Shown: in pieces, positions 11,954-21,879 of the stretch
Layout of the letters: the number at the start of each line of letters is the position of its first letter
Numbering within the stretch: position 1 is the stretch's first letter
DNA from: Cheiracanthium punctorium
Lineage: Eukaryota > Arthropoda > Arachnida > Araneae > Cheiracanthiidae
Direction: 5' to 3'
Length of the DNA stretch: 64,000 nucleotides
Assembly: GCA_038373885.1 (NCBI GenBank)
Contig: JAWZYV010012341.1
Span: 372,001 to 436,000 of the forward strand
The notes under the pieces: generated by a model
Database searches by the model: none
Told to the model about the DNA's origin: nothing
Seen by the model: only the letters and a program-made list of their open reading frames with translations
Program-made: the position numbers and the translations under genes

Positions 11954-12097
11954 CAGAGGGTGTTTACACATTTTTAGAACGATTTCGATAAAGAATTTAA
12001 AAAAAGTAAATGTTTCAGAATAAAAATTTTTGGCAACAGATTATTATTTGAAATGAGAAATATCGTCTCCTACTTTTAAATTTATTCTTCTTTCAAA

Positions 12098-12800
12098 ATG
12101 TCATTTGTAAACAAGCTGTTTGTTTTCGCGCTTTCCGAAGAGATATATTCTTATTCCATAATTCAAAAACGTTGTGAAATGCATGGTATTAAAATTTCTA
12201 AGTGCAAAATAAGCAACATTATTAATCGGCAAGGTAAAAACCGTCAAACATCGCTTCCACATGGAAAGAGGACTCCAAACGAATATCCGAAAAAGGTGCG
12301 CACTGTTTCAAACGTTTCTAAAGTGAAATCGCTGTAACAAAAGAAAATCCTCCAACACAGAGATCAATTGCAAAGTCTTTAGATACATCTGTAGCAACAA
12401 TAAATAAAATAATAAACCAAGATTTACAACTTAAAAAAGCTAAAAAACATAATGTTTACCAGCTTTTGTCGAGACATGTGGCTTAACACAAGTCATATTT
12501 CGAAAACTACCACTGCATTCCTTGAAAAAATGAAGACTGATACAGGTATTGCATATATACTTTTTCAACATATTCCTGCGAAGTCCCCTGACGTTTCACC
12601 TATGGACTATTGTGCCTTTGGTTTGTTAAAAAGAGCTCTTTCTAAACGCAAACCACGATAGATGGACTCTGGAAAGTAGTGGAAGAGGAATGGAAAGCAA
12701 TACCCCTGGAAATTTTACGAAAATCTCTTCTATCATGGAAATCACGATGCAAACTTATAGTCCAGAAAAAAGGCTATCAGATCGAACATGTATATACATT
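12098..12800 (+). pseudogene. mariner-superfamily transposase relic, core deleted
   Basis: The N-terminal frame (12098-12337) begins MSFVNKLFVFALSEEIYSYS and resembles a helix-turn-helix region. A second frame covers NPPTQRSIAKSLDTS and KKAKKHNVYQLLSRHVA (to about 12485). A third frame (12452-12661) reads SKTTTAFLEKMKTDTG, then AKSPDVSPMDYCAFGLLKRA. A fourth begins near 12655 with TIDGLWKVVEEEWKAI and ends KKGYQIEHV. The SPD-x3-MDYCAFG motif has aspartate at the third catalytic position, as in DDxD-type mariner relatives. The segment with the first two catalytic aspartates, normally about 100 residues between the RHVA and SKTT motifs, is missing. At least two frameshifts plus this deletion mean no activity. 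Confidence 0.65.
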
Positions 12801-13092
12801 TTTTACTTACATTGCATGCCTCTATTATAGAACAGTTGAAATTTTTTTTAACTCAAAGCATTTAGGAAATATAGCATGTTCCCGTAGCGGGAGCTTTGGC
12901 GTGTTATGGGGATAAATGTCTTTCTCCATTTTGGGTACATCAATTCCTTTTTTTACGCAGATGCTGCTCAAAACTGTATATATAAAGTAATTATTTTTAT
13001 TGTTGATACTATAATGTACGAAATAACCAGCCTGCGAAGTGCCAAACATTTCTTTATTGTTGAACGGTAGAAAAATCAATCTGGAAATGCTA

Positions 13093-13710
13093 TGACTTAT
13101 GACTTGGAGGGGAGGCTCAAAAAGGGCACCGCGACCATGGGTCTATTGTATCATCCCCAAGCAATATGGAAAAGTCCCTACGAAAAGAGCCCAGTAGCAG
13201 ATGCGAACATCAGCATAGACCTAACAGACATTTTGTGAAGCTCCCAGGGCTCAATGACATGGCGCCCAAGATGCTCAAACCTATAATCAGAGAAGTACTC
13301 ATACTCACAGAGGATGTGTAAAGCAGTTTCCTCCTTAAGAAGACAACCCCGACAAGTGGGGTCACCAACAACCTTCATTATGTTAAGATGCCTTTTAAGG
13401 CAACAGTGCCCAGTTAACAGGCCAACAGCCCAACGGAGACTGGACCTGTTGAGACACAGAAGTTCCTTGCGTCTAACATCAGTAAAGCCAAGATTGATCT
13501 CTTTGGCCTGCCTCTGGCCATTACACTTAAGCCAGCTGGAATACTGAAGCTTGCTAAAGTGGCTAAACACAGTATCCCTGTAACATTTACTCGAGATACC
13601 GAGAACCGGCTCAGGTCCAACAAAAAAAGACCCAGAGCCCAACCTGGCAAGAGAATCCACCATCTCATTACCAGGAATGCCAGAATGACCAGGGAACCAA
13701 TACAGAGTAA
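13093..13710 (-). mobile_element. 5'-truncated LINE insertion with 12-bp target duplication
   Basis: The duplication CTGGAAATGCTA occurs at 13081-13092 and 13711-13722. The minus-strand insert starts within the RNase H domain. It runs through a short stop-terminated tail and about 85 bp of 3' untranslated sequence ending near the ATAAGTCATA phrase. Truncation at the 5' side and a duplication of this length are usual for target-primed reverse transcription. Confidence 0.7.
13178..13710 (-). CDS. LINE ORF2 C-terminus: RNase H end and tail domain (partial)
   Basis: The open frame enters from the truncation point with VTLYWFPGHSGIPGNEM followed by VDSLARLGS. This is the last RNase H motif, where GNE-x2-D-x-LA carries a catalytic aspartate. 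The C-terminal region then has LLTGHCCLKRHLNIM and a CCHC-like arrangement: C in DPTCRGC, then ETALHILCEYE. Such tails follow RNase H in many arthropod LINEs of the I/Jockey-like clades. The residue before the first internal methionine (13663) is in frame, so the true reading starts at the 5' truncation. The frame is open to its stop, so this fragment is younger than the element it sits in. Reverse transcriptase and endonuclease domains are absent. The exact clade is not determined. Confidence 0.7.
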
Positions 13711-14085
13711 CTGGAAATGCTAACTAGTGGGAGGGCGCCAAAGCTCCCGCTGTGGGAACAAGAAATATAAGCGTTCATAGCATTCCTTTATAGGAATCTA
13801 TTCATGCAGGATTTTAAGAATGTTGTTCTCCAAGATGTTGGTTTTAAATATCCATTCTACTTGAAACATTTAAGTGACCATTTATTTAATTTTTTTTTTT
13901 TAATTTTATATAAGACAGTCATAAAGACAAAATTTCACTTTTTTTAAAATTAGAAAAAAAAATTAAATTAAAATATATTGTTCCGATAAAAATATATAAC
14001 ACACCCTATAGTGTAAATGTTTATATAAAATGTGTATTTCGTAAATTGCGTTAAAATATTTTAAGAAAAAAATATGTAATAGATG

Positions 14086-14115
14086 TTCCCGTAATGGGAG
14101 CTTTGGCGCTTAATG
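14086..14115. repeat. third copy of the GTTCCC...GGGAGCTTTGGCG end
   Basis: TGTTCCCGTAATGGGAGC followed by TTTGGCGCTTAATGGG repeats the left end seen at 12877. It is in the same orientation, 1.2 kb downstream and within the same mariner relic. It may be a solo end, a deletion product of a second insertion, or part of the original host sequence. Confidence 0.55.
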
Positions 14116-14162
14116 GGTTAAACGGCCCTGAAATCGTTCTAAAAATGTGTAAACACCCTCTG

Positions 14163-14721
14163 TATTACTGCATTGGCAGTTTAAAAAATGTAGTGTAGAG
14201 AAAAATATTGACTTATATTGGGAGGGCTATAACAACGAAAAATGTTTGGGAAATAGTTTAATGTTTTTTTGAATACATGTAAATCGTGATCATGTTACAT
14301 TGTGGGGACGTCCATATTAGGCTTTCGCAATGGCTAATAACGTATGAAGTGGCCAGCTTCGAGGAAATGAATGCATTCGTGGGTAAACCCACTTTAAAGT
14401 GGACAAGGAGAATAAAAATGTCTACATCTGCTCTAGTCTGCAGATGAAGTGATAAAACAAAAGAAAAGAAATGCCATCCTTAAAATTAGGCCGCCTCCCG
14501 TAATATCACCATGACTAAAATTCAATCGTAAAGTGACAATGATAATTAAGTCATGTATAGTTTTACTGGCGAGATGTATGCCCACTGTGCCGTCGAAATG
14601 TCTGTCTAGAACCCCACAGTGAATATGCGATCTCGATAGGAAGAAAAGAAAGAGCGTTGACATCTATCGAGGACTTCTCGGACCACTACCAAATGATATA
14701 TGACGACACAGAGGCTCGATC
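14163..14721. other. spacer up to the P-type element; no gene
   Basis: This holds the TA flank of the mariner relic, then unremarkable sequence, and ends with the 8-bp target GCTCGATC (14714-14721). The open frame at 14433-14663 has no recognisable domain. Confidence 0.45.
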
Positions 14722-14757
14722 CACAGCCCTCTCCAGTAATAGGCCAGCGCGCTGATT
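14722..14757 (+). repeat. left terminal inverted repeat of the P-type element
   Basis: It pairs with about 20865-20900. The conserved inner half reads AATAGGCCAGCGCGCTGATTC-like on both ends and contains the palindrome GCGCGC. These ends would be the cleavage sites for the THAP transposase. Confidence 0.8.
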
Positions 14758-15176
14758 CTTAGGAATACGATCACGTGACCAACCGAAGGCGGAAGGTTTA
14801 AAATTATTCTGTTCGTCTGCCATCGTTCGCGATTTCATTCTAAATGGAAGTTAAGAACAACAGTCATCCATTTTATCTCTCACATAATCTAATATTGTTT
14901 TATTTAAAATAGCTTGTATCGATGCATATGTGTAGAACAATAGTGCAAGAAAGAAATAAATCAGACAAATAGTAAGTAATTTATTTTATTACATAAAAAA
15001 TAATTTTAATGTTTATGTGTTGAGCTTGTTTACATTCTCTACTTTTTTGTATTAGTAATTAACTAATGGTTTTAAAATATGAATCAAAAGCTTTATTAAT
15101 TAAAAACCTAATTAATTTATAATAACGTTTAATCTAAATTACCGATAATATATGTGTTTTATTTCATTTGTAGGTT

Positions 15177-16379
15177 ATGCCTTTCAAATGTGTTGTTCCT
15201 CAATGCAGATCGAACTACGATCCGCCATACGTATCTTGTTTCCGGTTCCCGAACGATGAGGAACAAAGAAATTTCTGGATTAACCGGATTCATCGGCAAA
15301 ATTTCAAATTCACAAAAAATGCTAGAGTTTGCATTAAACATTTTGCCAGTGAGATGATTGTTCGAGAAGATATTTGGAAGGACAAAGATGGGAATATACA
15401 TAAGATTCCCCGAGCCAGTCCTGCTTTGACTCCTGATGCGTTTCCAACATATATTCATGATTCCACACCTCATTTAAATATCACAGTGCCCAAAAAAAGA
15501 AAAACTCGTGACGACAAAGAAAACGAAAATATCCAGCTGTCTTTAAGTGCAAGTTTAATAACATACGCTAATGAGACTGAACTAAATAAAATAAAAGATA
15601 TCCATCAAGCTGAAATGTACATACGTGACTGCATAATGAACTATCCCAAATGGAATTATATTAAAACTGATGAACAATTAATTGTAATTAAATTATGTGT
15701 ATTGGATATACCCTCAAAAGAAATATATTTTAAAGTAAGCTTAGATTTAACTTTTGAAATACATTATAATAATGACACAGTAAAATCGAATGTTTTGAGT
15801 TTGAAATTTAACAAAATACAAAATAAGCATGATATTGATTTATTATTAAAAGTTTGTGATGAATGCAATATTTATGATAAATGTATCATAAAGGACAAGG
15901 TTTCTAAATCTATTAAATGTTTAGAAGAGTACAGCGGAACTTTAGATGATAAGAAACAGTTATTGTTAAATATGTTAATCGAACAAATTAAACTTAATAA
16001 TTTACCTAAAGAGAGGTACTCGTTTTCCCCTACATTACTTCAGTTTGCCTTTAAAATATTTTTGAACTCACCTTCTTGCTATAAAGCTATCAGAAAGTCA
16101 AATTTGCTAATTTTACCCCATCCAACAACTTTAAGAAAACTGGCTTCTAAACTAAATATCTGCAGTTCATTGTATAAAGTTAAGAGCAATTACTTAGAGA
16201 AAAGGTTAAGTACTCTGTCACAAAGAGAAAAATATATGAATATTTTACTGGATGAAATTTATATTTCTCCAGAATTTTCTTTTAAAGGTGGGAAATTGAC
16301 AGGATCATCTATAACTGATTCAAATAAATTAGCTAAAAAGCTCAAGTATTTTCAATTACTTCTTCTTTTGGCAGTTTAA
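15177..16379 (+). pseudogene. P-element-like transposase, part 1: THAP domain to first catalytic Asp
   Basis: The frame starts MPFKCVVPQC directly after a run that could be a 3' splice acceptor (TTTCATTTGTAG), so an upstream exon is possible. THAP domain: C5 and C10, F22-R-F-P25, W34, C52-x2-H55 and the closing PDAFPT near residues 86-91 (AVPTIF-like). This domain binds the element's own ends. Next comes a basic linker (KKRKTR, 106-111), then the P-type core with LPHPTTLRKLASKL (313-326) and LLDEIYI, where D359 is the first catalytic aspartate. The frame ends at 16379 after an out-of-frame LLLLLAV. In the frame two bases on, SSFGSLKHVIAILPI continues the family sequence, so an indel near 16345-16365 broke it. 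The interruption makes the protein inactive as it stands. Confidence 0.85.
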
Positions 16380-17011
16380 AACATGTCATTGCAATTTTAC
16401 CTATTCACGAGAATTCTGGTACTTTTTTATTTGAGGTAACCAAAAAAATTCTTCAAGAACTGCATGAAATGGGTGTTATGACTCTAAGCATAATTGCGGA
16501 TAACAATCAGGTCAACAAATCATTGTTTTCCCATTTTAGTCCTCACCCTTTCGGATACCACTCCTTTTTAAATCCTGCATCATCGGACATTCCGTTATTT
16601 TTGCTTTATGACACTGTGCACATTTTTAAAAACATTCGCAATAATTGGCTCAACCAAAAAAATGCAACTTTAAACTATCCAGACATGAAAAATGTACACG
16701 AAATAAAAAGTGCTAATTTTAATTTTTTGAGAAATATCTACGATAAAGAAAAGGAATCACTCGTAAAATATGCGCATAAATTAAACTATAAAGCGTTATA
16801 TCCTTCTAATATAGAGCGACAAAAAGTTAGTCTAGTTTGTAAAGTATTTAACTATGAAAATATCGAAGCTTTAAAAATAGTTGGTGGACACGAGAGTGAC
16901 GAAACATCAGAATTTTTATCCATAATTTTAAAATGGTGGAATATTGGTAATGTTAAATCATCAAAAACATCAGACTCAAAAATAATGATTTCAAACCAAT
17001 TACATCTGTAA
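16372..17011 (+). pseudogene. P-element-like transposase, part 2: second Asp and insertion domain
   Basis: After the first frameshift the sequence continues through KHVIAILPIHENSG. It passes LSIIADNNQVNKSLF (second catalytic aspartate within ADN) and then YDTVHIFKNIRNNWLN. The last is the conserved FDPPHLLKxxRN-like segment at the start of the insertion (GTP-binding in Drosophila P) domain. The frame ends at 17011 (SNQLHL). The next frame already carries NDFKPITSVNKEEL across this point, so a second indel lies near 16970-16985. There is no recognised methionine start of its own; it is the middle of one gene. Confidence 0.8.
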
Positions 17012-17940
17012 ATAAGGAAGAACTTAAATTTTTGCAGGAGATATCAAATTGGCTAAAAATTTGGGAAACTATTTCAAGAGGCACCTTATATAATGGACTG
17101 ACTAATAGGACGTTTGAAGCTTTTCGGCAAACTTGCAATGGAATGTATGGATTGGCACAATTTGCCTTAAAAGAACTGGAAGTAAATTTTATACTGTTAG
17201 GTAAATTTCAAACAGATCCTTTGGAAGAACGTTTCAGTCTTTATAGACAGTTATCTGGTCGTAATTATTACATTTCTCTAACGCAGTTAATTGAAAGTGA
17301 AAAGAAAATTAGAATTCAAAATTTAATTTCTTCGTATGATAATATAAAAAACACCTTTAATGACATTGCAAATAAATGCAACTCTCAGTTATTTGCAGAT
17401 GTGTTCGAAGATATAGATATTGACGATTTAGCACCAATTGAGAAACATATTATGCCAATTCTACTTTTCATTGCAGGCTATGCTGCATTTAAAGTATGTA
17501 AAAAAATAAACTGTAAATTTTGCACAGATATCCTTATTTCCAGTGATACTTTAGAATATGAATTTTCGGAAGAATGCACATTTATAGATGCTTTAGATAG
17601 AGGCTCTTTAAAAAAACCTACAGTGTATTCTCTTAAAATTTCTTGCATATGTATTCAAGTATTTCAAAAGGTATTGGAAAAGTTCCACATTGAATTCATA
17701 ACAAATGATAACCAACTCAATTTATTGCAATCCATTACAGAACCATATGTAAAAATTATAGTGAGTGATGTGGATGATACAATTGTGAAATCATGTTCAC
17801 ATGATTATTTTATTTACTTAAAGAATATTTCTGAAACTGTATACAAGATTCTTTTGAACAATTATTCGAAAATGATTACAGAAAAATTTAACAAAGAAAA
17901 GGGTGATAAGAGAAAAATAAAAAAGTTATCTGGAAAATAA
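16990..17940 (+). pseudogene. P-element-like transposase, part 3: C-terminal catalytic Glu region
   Basis: The frame reads FKPITSVNKEELKFLQEIS, then NRTFEAFRQTCNGMYGL and FILLGKFQTDPLEERFS, where the glutamate of DPLEE is the third catalytic residue. RQLSGRNYYISL follows, matching the LRQGSGGTYF segment of THAP9/P transposases. Further on, FIAGYAAFKVCKKI with C-x2-C (CKFC) is the usual C-terminal motif. The frame ends at 17940 with a basic tail (KRKIKKLSGK). All three catalytic acids are therefore still present, spread over three frames. Confidence 0.8.
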
Positions 17941-18386
17941 TTGAATTATTTCTCATACTGACTTACAATTTTATTAACGTATATTTAAATAGAGTATAAT
18001 CTAGGTCGACATTAAACTAATATTGTAATTGTTTTCGAGTTCTAAATGTGTTTTTAAGAGTAATTCATTTAATATTATTTGATCTTAAAAGAATACTCAA
18101 AAATATTACGCTAAAGAGAATAGTACAGTAAAAAACTTCGTTTTAAACAGACATAACAGTAAAAATAAACTGTATGTACGTTTCAGCAGCCACGAAAGTT
18201 CTTTCCTTCTTCACCATTAAAGAATTGGTCAGTCCGCACCCATGTAAGAAATCTTCTTACTGTACTATTAACTCATGTTACTGTAAATTTTAAAAGAGAC
18301 ACTGTACCTCTAACATTGCTTAAAATATCAAAATTAGAATAACTTGTTAAAATCACAACCGGACAGTTATTTAATGTCTCAAAATA
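17941..18386. other. 3' non-coding part of the P-type element
   Basis: AT-rich sequence between the transposase stop and the TA target (18385-18386) of the nested Tc1. Polyadenylation-like AATAAA variants occur, but none is decisive. Confidence 0.45.
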
Positions 18387-19795
18387 CACTGCTGGCCATC
18401 GTAAATGCAACACCCTGAAGGAAGCATGCAAATAATATGAAATTTACAACATGCATTAGCTGAGGTGAGATATGCAAATGATTAGAATTTCAGCGCAGAC
18501 GCACATCAAGCGCGCCTGTGGCGCCACCTCAAAGCGCTATTTAAGGCTTGGAGATTTCGACGGTTTCTAGTACAGCAATTGTGTTTTTCTTGCTTTTTTT
18601 TCAAAAAAACGATAAATTATGCCTCGTAGGAAACAACGATCATCTTTTGATCAAGTATCCGAGTTTGACAGAGGAAGGATAGTGGCATACCGAGATTGTG
18701 GGTTATCTTTCAGGGAAATCGGTCGTCGTATTGGACGAAACCAAACAACTGTGATGCGGATATGTGATCGTTGGGTGCAGGAGGGTACGACGGACAGACG
18801 TGATCGACCGCATCGACCTCAGTGCACCACGTCACGTGATGACAGGCAGATTGTACGCATGGCAGTGACGGACCGCTCAGTCACATCACGAACCATATCA
18901 CAGCAGATTCAGTCTGTAACGCATCATCCAGTGTCTGCGCGTACCATTCGACGTCGTTTACAGCAGAATGGTCTGTCCGCAAGACGTCCGTTGCTTTGTC
19001 TACCTCTGACGCGGAACCACAGACGTCTCCGCCGCCAATGGTGCGATGAAAGAAGGATGTGGACGACAGAATGGAATGAAATTCTCTTTACTGACGAGTC
19101 ACGCTTCTGTATGCAACACCACGACGGTCGGATTCGAGTCTGGAGACACCGTGGAGAGAGGATGCTGAACAGCTGCATTATGCACCGTCACACTGGTCCT
19201 GCACCGGGTATTATGGTATGGGGCGGTATCGGATATCTCTCTCGCACTCCTCTAGTACGCATTGCCGGTACTTTAACCAGCCAGCGCTACATCTCCGAGG
19301 TGTTGGAGCCAGTTGTCCTTTCTTACCTTCAGGGCTTGCCAACAGCCATATTTCAGCAGGATAATGCACGGCCACACGTGGCACGCATTGTCCAAGGGTT
19401 CTTCGTCAATCACCAGATTGAATTGCTTCCCTGGCCGGCGCGCTCTCCGGATCTTTCGCCGATAGAAAACATGTGGTCCATGGTTGCTCAACGACTGACC
19501 CAGAGTTCATCCCCAGCTGTCACACCAGATCAACTTTGGCAACGTGTGGAAGCTGCTTGGTCTGCTGTACCCCAAGAACACATTCAAAGTCTCTTTGAAT
19601 CAATGCCGAGGCGTGTGGCAGCTGTGATCTCCAACAACGGCGGCTACTCTGGGTACTGATTTTGGCAGGAACCACGCTTCATAGAATGCTGTAAATTTAA
19701 TCATTTGTTACTTGGTCAACATGTTATCTACACAATAAATTTTGTTGTGATATCTCTTGTTTTTCTTGGTGTTGCAATTTGGGTGGCCAGCAGTG
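18387..19795 (+). mobile_element. Tc1-like transposon, 1.4 kb, structurally complete
   Basis: The inverted ends start CACTGCTGGCCA and agree at about 24 of 28 positions, both reaching TGCAACACC. TA flanks both sides (18385-18386 and 19796-19797). A single uninterrupted transposase frame fills the centre. Length, ends, duplication and coding content are all those of a complete Tc1/mariner element. It lies inside the older P-type element and so arrived later. Confidence 0.9.
18619..19659 (+). CDS. Tc1-family DD34E transposase, intact
   Basis: The 346-residue product cuts and pastes its own element, acting in the nucleus on the CACTGCTGGCC ends. Residues 10-60 (DRGRIVAYRDCGLSFREIGR, then TTVMRICDRW) form a first helix-turn-helix. 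Residues 75-125 (SRTISQQIQ, SARTIRRRLQQNG) form a second, giving the paired-like DNA-binding domain. The basic segment between (RRDRPHRPQ) stands where the GRPR hook usually is. Catalytic residues are D159 in LFTDES, D248 in FQQDNARPH and E283 in SPIENMW. D248 and E283 are separated by 34 residues, hence DD34E. The WGGI motif near 200-204 is also present. The start MPRRKQRSS follows an A-rich stretch 15 bp upstream and gives the normal family length of about 340 residues. It has no stops or frameshifts, and GC content is clearly above the surroundings, as expected for a recent arrival. Confidence 0.93.
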   Translation: MPRRKQRSSFDQVSEFDRGRIVAYRDCGLSFREIGRRIGRNQTTVMRICDRWVQEGTTDRRDRPHRPQCTTSRDDRQIVRMAVTDRSVTSRTISQQIQSVTHHPVSARTIRRRLQQNGLSARRPLLCLPLTRNHRRLRRQWCDERRMWTTEWNEILFTDESRFCMQHHDGRIRVWRHRGERMLNSCIMHRHTGPAPGIMVWGGIGYLSRTPLVRIAGTLTSQRYISEVLEPVVLSYLQGLPTAIFQQDNARPHVARIVQGFFVNHQIELLPWPARSPDLSPIENMWSMVAQRLTQSSSPAVTPDQLWQRVEAAWSAVPQEHIQSLFESMPRRVAAVISNNGGYSGY

Positions 19796-19797
19796 TA

Positions 19798-20864
19798 TAT
19801 TTATTAAAGTTGATGTTTTTTTCCCAAATAATCTTTTTTTCTATCTTCATTTTTAAACTTTGTTTAACACTTGTGTTTTGAAAAACGACGTTTATTTTCA
19901 AACGATTTAACCCTTTTAAACTCCAATTTATGCTACTGAAGAGGTACCCTGTCCCTTCATAAATGTTTTTAATTTAACGCTGGTCAATTGCTTAAGTATT
20001 TCCATTTCTGTTCGTATTTACATATCTGTTCCCAATCCATTACCTCACGATAAATGGGTGTGTATGTTTATGGGCAAAAATGTTAAAATTTTTTATATTT
20101 TTTAGTATAATCACAAAGTAATAATTATTGAAATAGCCCATAGATTGTAATTACAAAATGTTGAACGTGTAACTTTTACAAGTGCAAATAACAGAAATTA
20201 TCAATTAATTTAAGGGTGAAATTACTTCGTTTCTTCCTTTATGGAAATACTGTGAAGTTAGATAATTTTCAATAGTGAAGATGTTAATCTATATATATTG
20301 TTTACTTTTTTGTAATAAGATGCAAATTGTTTGTCAGCAAATTGTTATATGATTTTGAAAATAAAGTTACTGAATTGATATGTTTTGATTCAATTTAGTA
20401 TATCCATGCTATTTTTATTTATAGATTTTCTCCTTGAAAATAGAATCTATATAATTATTATTTTTATTATTTAAAATTATTTAGCTACAATAAAATACTT
20501 TATTCCCCCGAAAATTTGAATAATTTAATGGAAATCGTTATATGAATTGAATACTGAATAATGCATAGTTAAAATGATTCAAGTTAAAATATAATGAAAT
20601 AGTAAATTGCTTTCGTGGTATATAACATATTGTTTACAAAGAAGGCCTATTACCAAAATAATATCTCTATAATACCAAAAATAAGATAAATTATCTTTCA
20701 GGTGTAACTTTTTTATTGGTAAAAATCATTATATAAGAGATGGTAAAATTTTTCAGTCATGTAATCATTAATTTTTTAGTAAAATATTAGGTTTGTTTTC
20801 TGGTTTGTGCACTGCGGTCGCATGAAGGGAAAGGGGAAATTCCGCCTTCAGTCGCCACCATTTT
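19798..20864. other. AT-rich 3' internal region of the P-type element
   Basis: No frame with a domain is visible. The segment has higher A+T than the coding part. Near the right end a CGCCTTCAGTCGCC stretch mirrors the left subterminal region. Confidence 0.45.
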
Positions 20865-20900
20865 GAATCAGCGCGCTGGCCTATTACTATAGAGGGCTGT
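20865..20900 (-). repeat. right terminal inverted repeat of the P-type element
   Basis: GAATCAGCGCGCTGGCC followed by TATTACTATAGAGGGCTGT is the inverse of the left end at 14722. It is followed by the target copy GCTCGATC. Confidence 0.8.
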
Positions 20901-20908
20901 GCTCGATC

Positions 20909-21510
20909 TCTGAAGCTATCGGCCCGCAAACGACCACGCTAGCGATCAGGCCACATTTGCCTTGTGCGGAAACTGACGACGCCTCGTGATTAGTCACAAA
21001 GAGAGCATCAGGGCGAAGTCACGTCACTTACTAGTCACGATGTGAGTAGTGTGTGAACTAAACAAACAGCATATTGAGGATTCCATTATAGGGAGAATTC
21101 CTATATATGCAAACATAAGCAACTGAATTGACAAAATTATCACTCATAGCGAAATCACGATTCCACTATAAATGCATTTGACCCGTAAACACAATTTTAT
21201 ATTTTTAAGTCTTACTTTATTGAAAATTTATATTTTTCTGGCAAATAAATCAATAAAAACATCCCATTTATTACTCATCAGACTAATAAAAATGAAAATA
21301 TCCTACTTTTATCGAAGAAATAATTAACCTTTTACAAACCGAATTCACATCCAAGCATATTTTAAATTAGTTTTTTGCATATTTTGTCTTACAATTCGTT
21401 AGTTAAAGGATATTAGTCATTTAAATGGGCGAGGGGCATTTTTTAAATAAAATTTCAACTGTGTTTCCAACTGGAAGAGAGGGTCTCCCAGATAGAAAAA
21501 AGTTTCGTAA
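20909..21510. other. spacer, nothing recognised
   Basis: A short GC-richer part after the P-type target site (20909-21060), then AT-rich sequence. No frame or repeat stands out. Confidence 0.4.
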
Positions 21511-21786
21511 CCTATTTATGCCTAGCGTCCCTTTTTTGGGACGGCATTTTCGCTATTAGTCGAAAACGTTATTTATTTTTCCTAGCCTTTATTCATGAGT
21601 ATTGAGCCTCAACTCCGCACAATATTTTAACATGACCAAGTAAGATGTTGATATTTCGATTTTTATGCAAAATGATTTTAAAATAAATCATTCCTTGTTC
21701 AAGAAGTTGACATCAGAAATTTATCTATTATTTCTGTTATCAGTAAAAATCGAAGAAAGTTGCAAAAATATCCAGGCACAAATGGG
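21511..21786. mobile_element. piggyBac-type non-autonomous element (276 bp)
   Basis: The left end reads CCTATTTATGCCTAGCG after GTAA (a decayed TTAA, 21507-21510). The right end, read inward, is CCCATTTGTGCCTGG after TTAA (21787-21790). CCC ends within TTAA duplications are the piggyBac pattern. A small hairpin GTCCC-TTTTTT-GGGAC lies just inside the left end. There is no coding capacity. Confidence 0.55.
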
Positions 21787-21879
21787 TTAAAAAGTGCAAA
21801 AAAGTGAACAAAATCTGAGTATATTTGACACCTCTGCTTACTTATAAAAAGTGAAAACTAAAGTGTGCAGAAAAAGTGC

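Larger units (their letters stand above)
12874..13761. mobile_element. TIR element with 8-bp target duplication, nested in the mariner relic
   Basis: Direct repeats GAAATATA lie at 12866-12873 and 13762-13769. Just inside are inverted ends TGTTCCCGTAGCGGGAGC and TTTGGCG (left) and CGCCAAAG with CTCCCGCTGTGGGAACA (right). An 8-bp duplication is typical of hAT and some other superfamilies; the termini alone do not decide which. Each end contains a tiny hairpin (CCCG-TAG-CGGG). The element has no transposase and is itself interrupted by a LINE fragment. A third copy of the same end lies at 14086-14115. Confidence 0.65.
11954..14162 (+). mobile_element. mariner-like element carrying nested insertions
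   Basis: The inverted ends match perfectly over at least 33 bp, starting CAGAGGGTGTTTACACATTT on both sides. They are flanked by TA (11952-11953 and 14163-14164). The plus strand carries a degraded transposase at 12098-12800. Downstream of it the element has been entered by another transposon (12874-13761). The near-identical ends against a heavily mutated coding region suggest an internally deleted copy mobilised in trans, or constraint on the ends. Confidence 0.75.
14722..20900 (+). mobile_element. P-type (THAP) DNA transposon, 6.2 kb, with a nested Tc1
   Basis: The left end is CACAGCCCTCTCCAGTAATA, continuing GGCCAGCGCGCTGATTC. The right end is the inverse, with two differences (TATAGT for CCAGT in the middle). 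The direct repeat GCTCGATC flanks it (14714-14721 and 20901-20908), an 8-bp duplication as P elements make. A subterminal GAAGGCGGAA is shared by both ends in inverted orientation. The element contains a THAP-domain transposase on the plus strand at 15177-17940 and was later entered by a 1.4-kb Tc1 element (18387-19795). Without that, its length would be about 4.8 kb. Depending on one base the duplication may be read as 7 bp. Confidence 0.85.

Noticed and set aside
18924..19178. Minus-strand frames within the Tc1 transposase
   Set aside because: They are antisense shadows of the intact plus-strand DD34E transposase.
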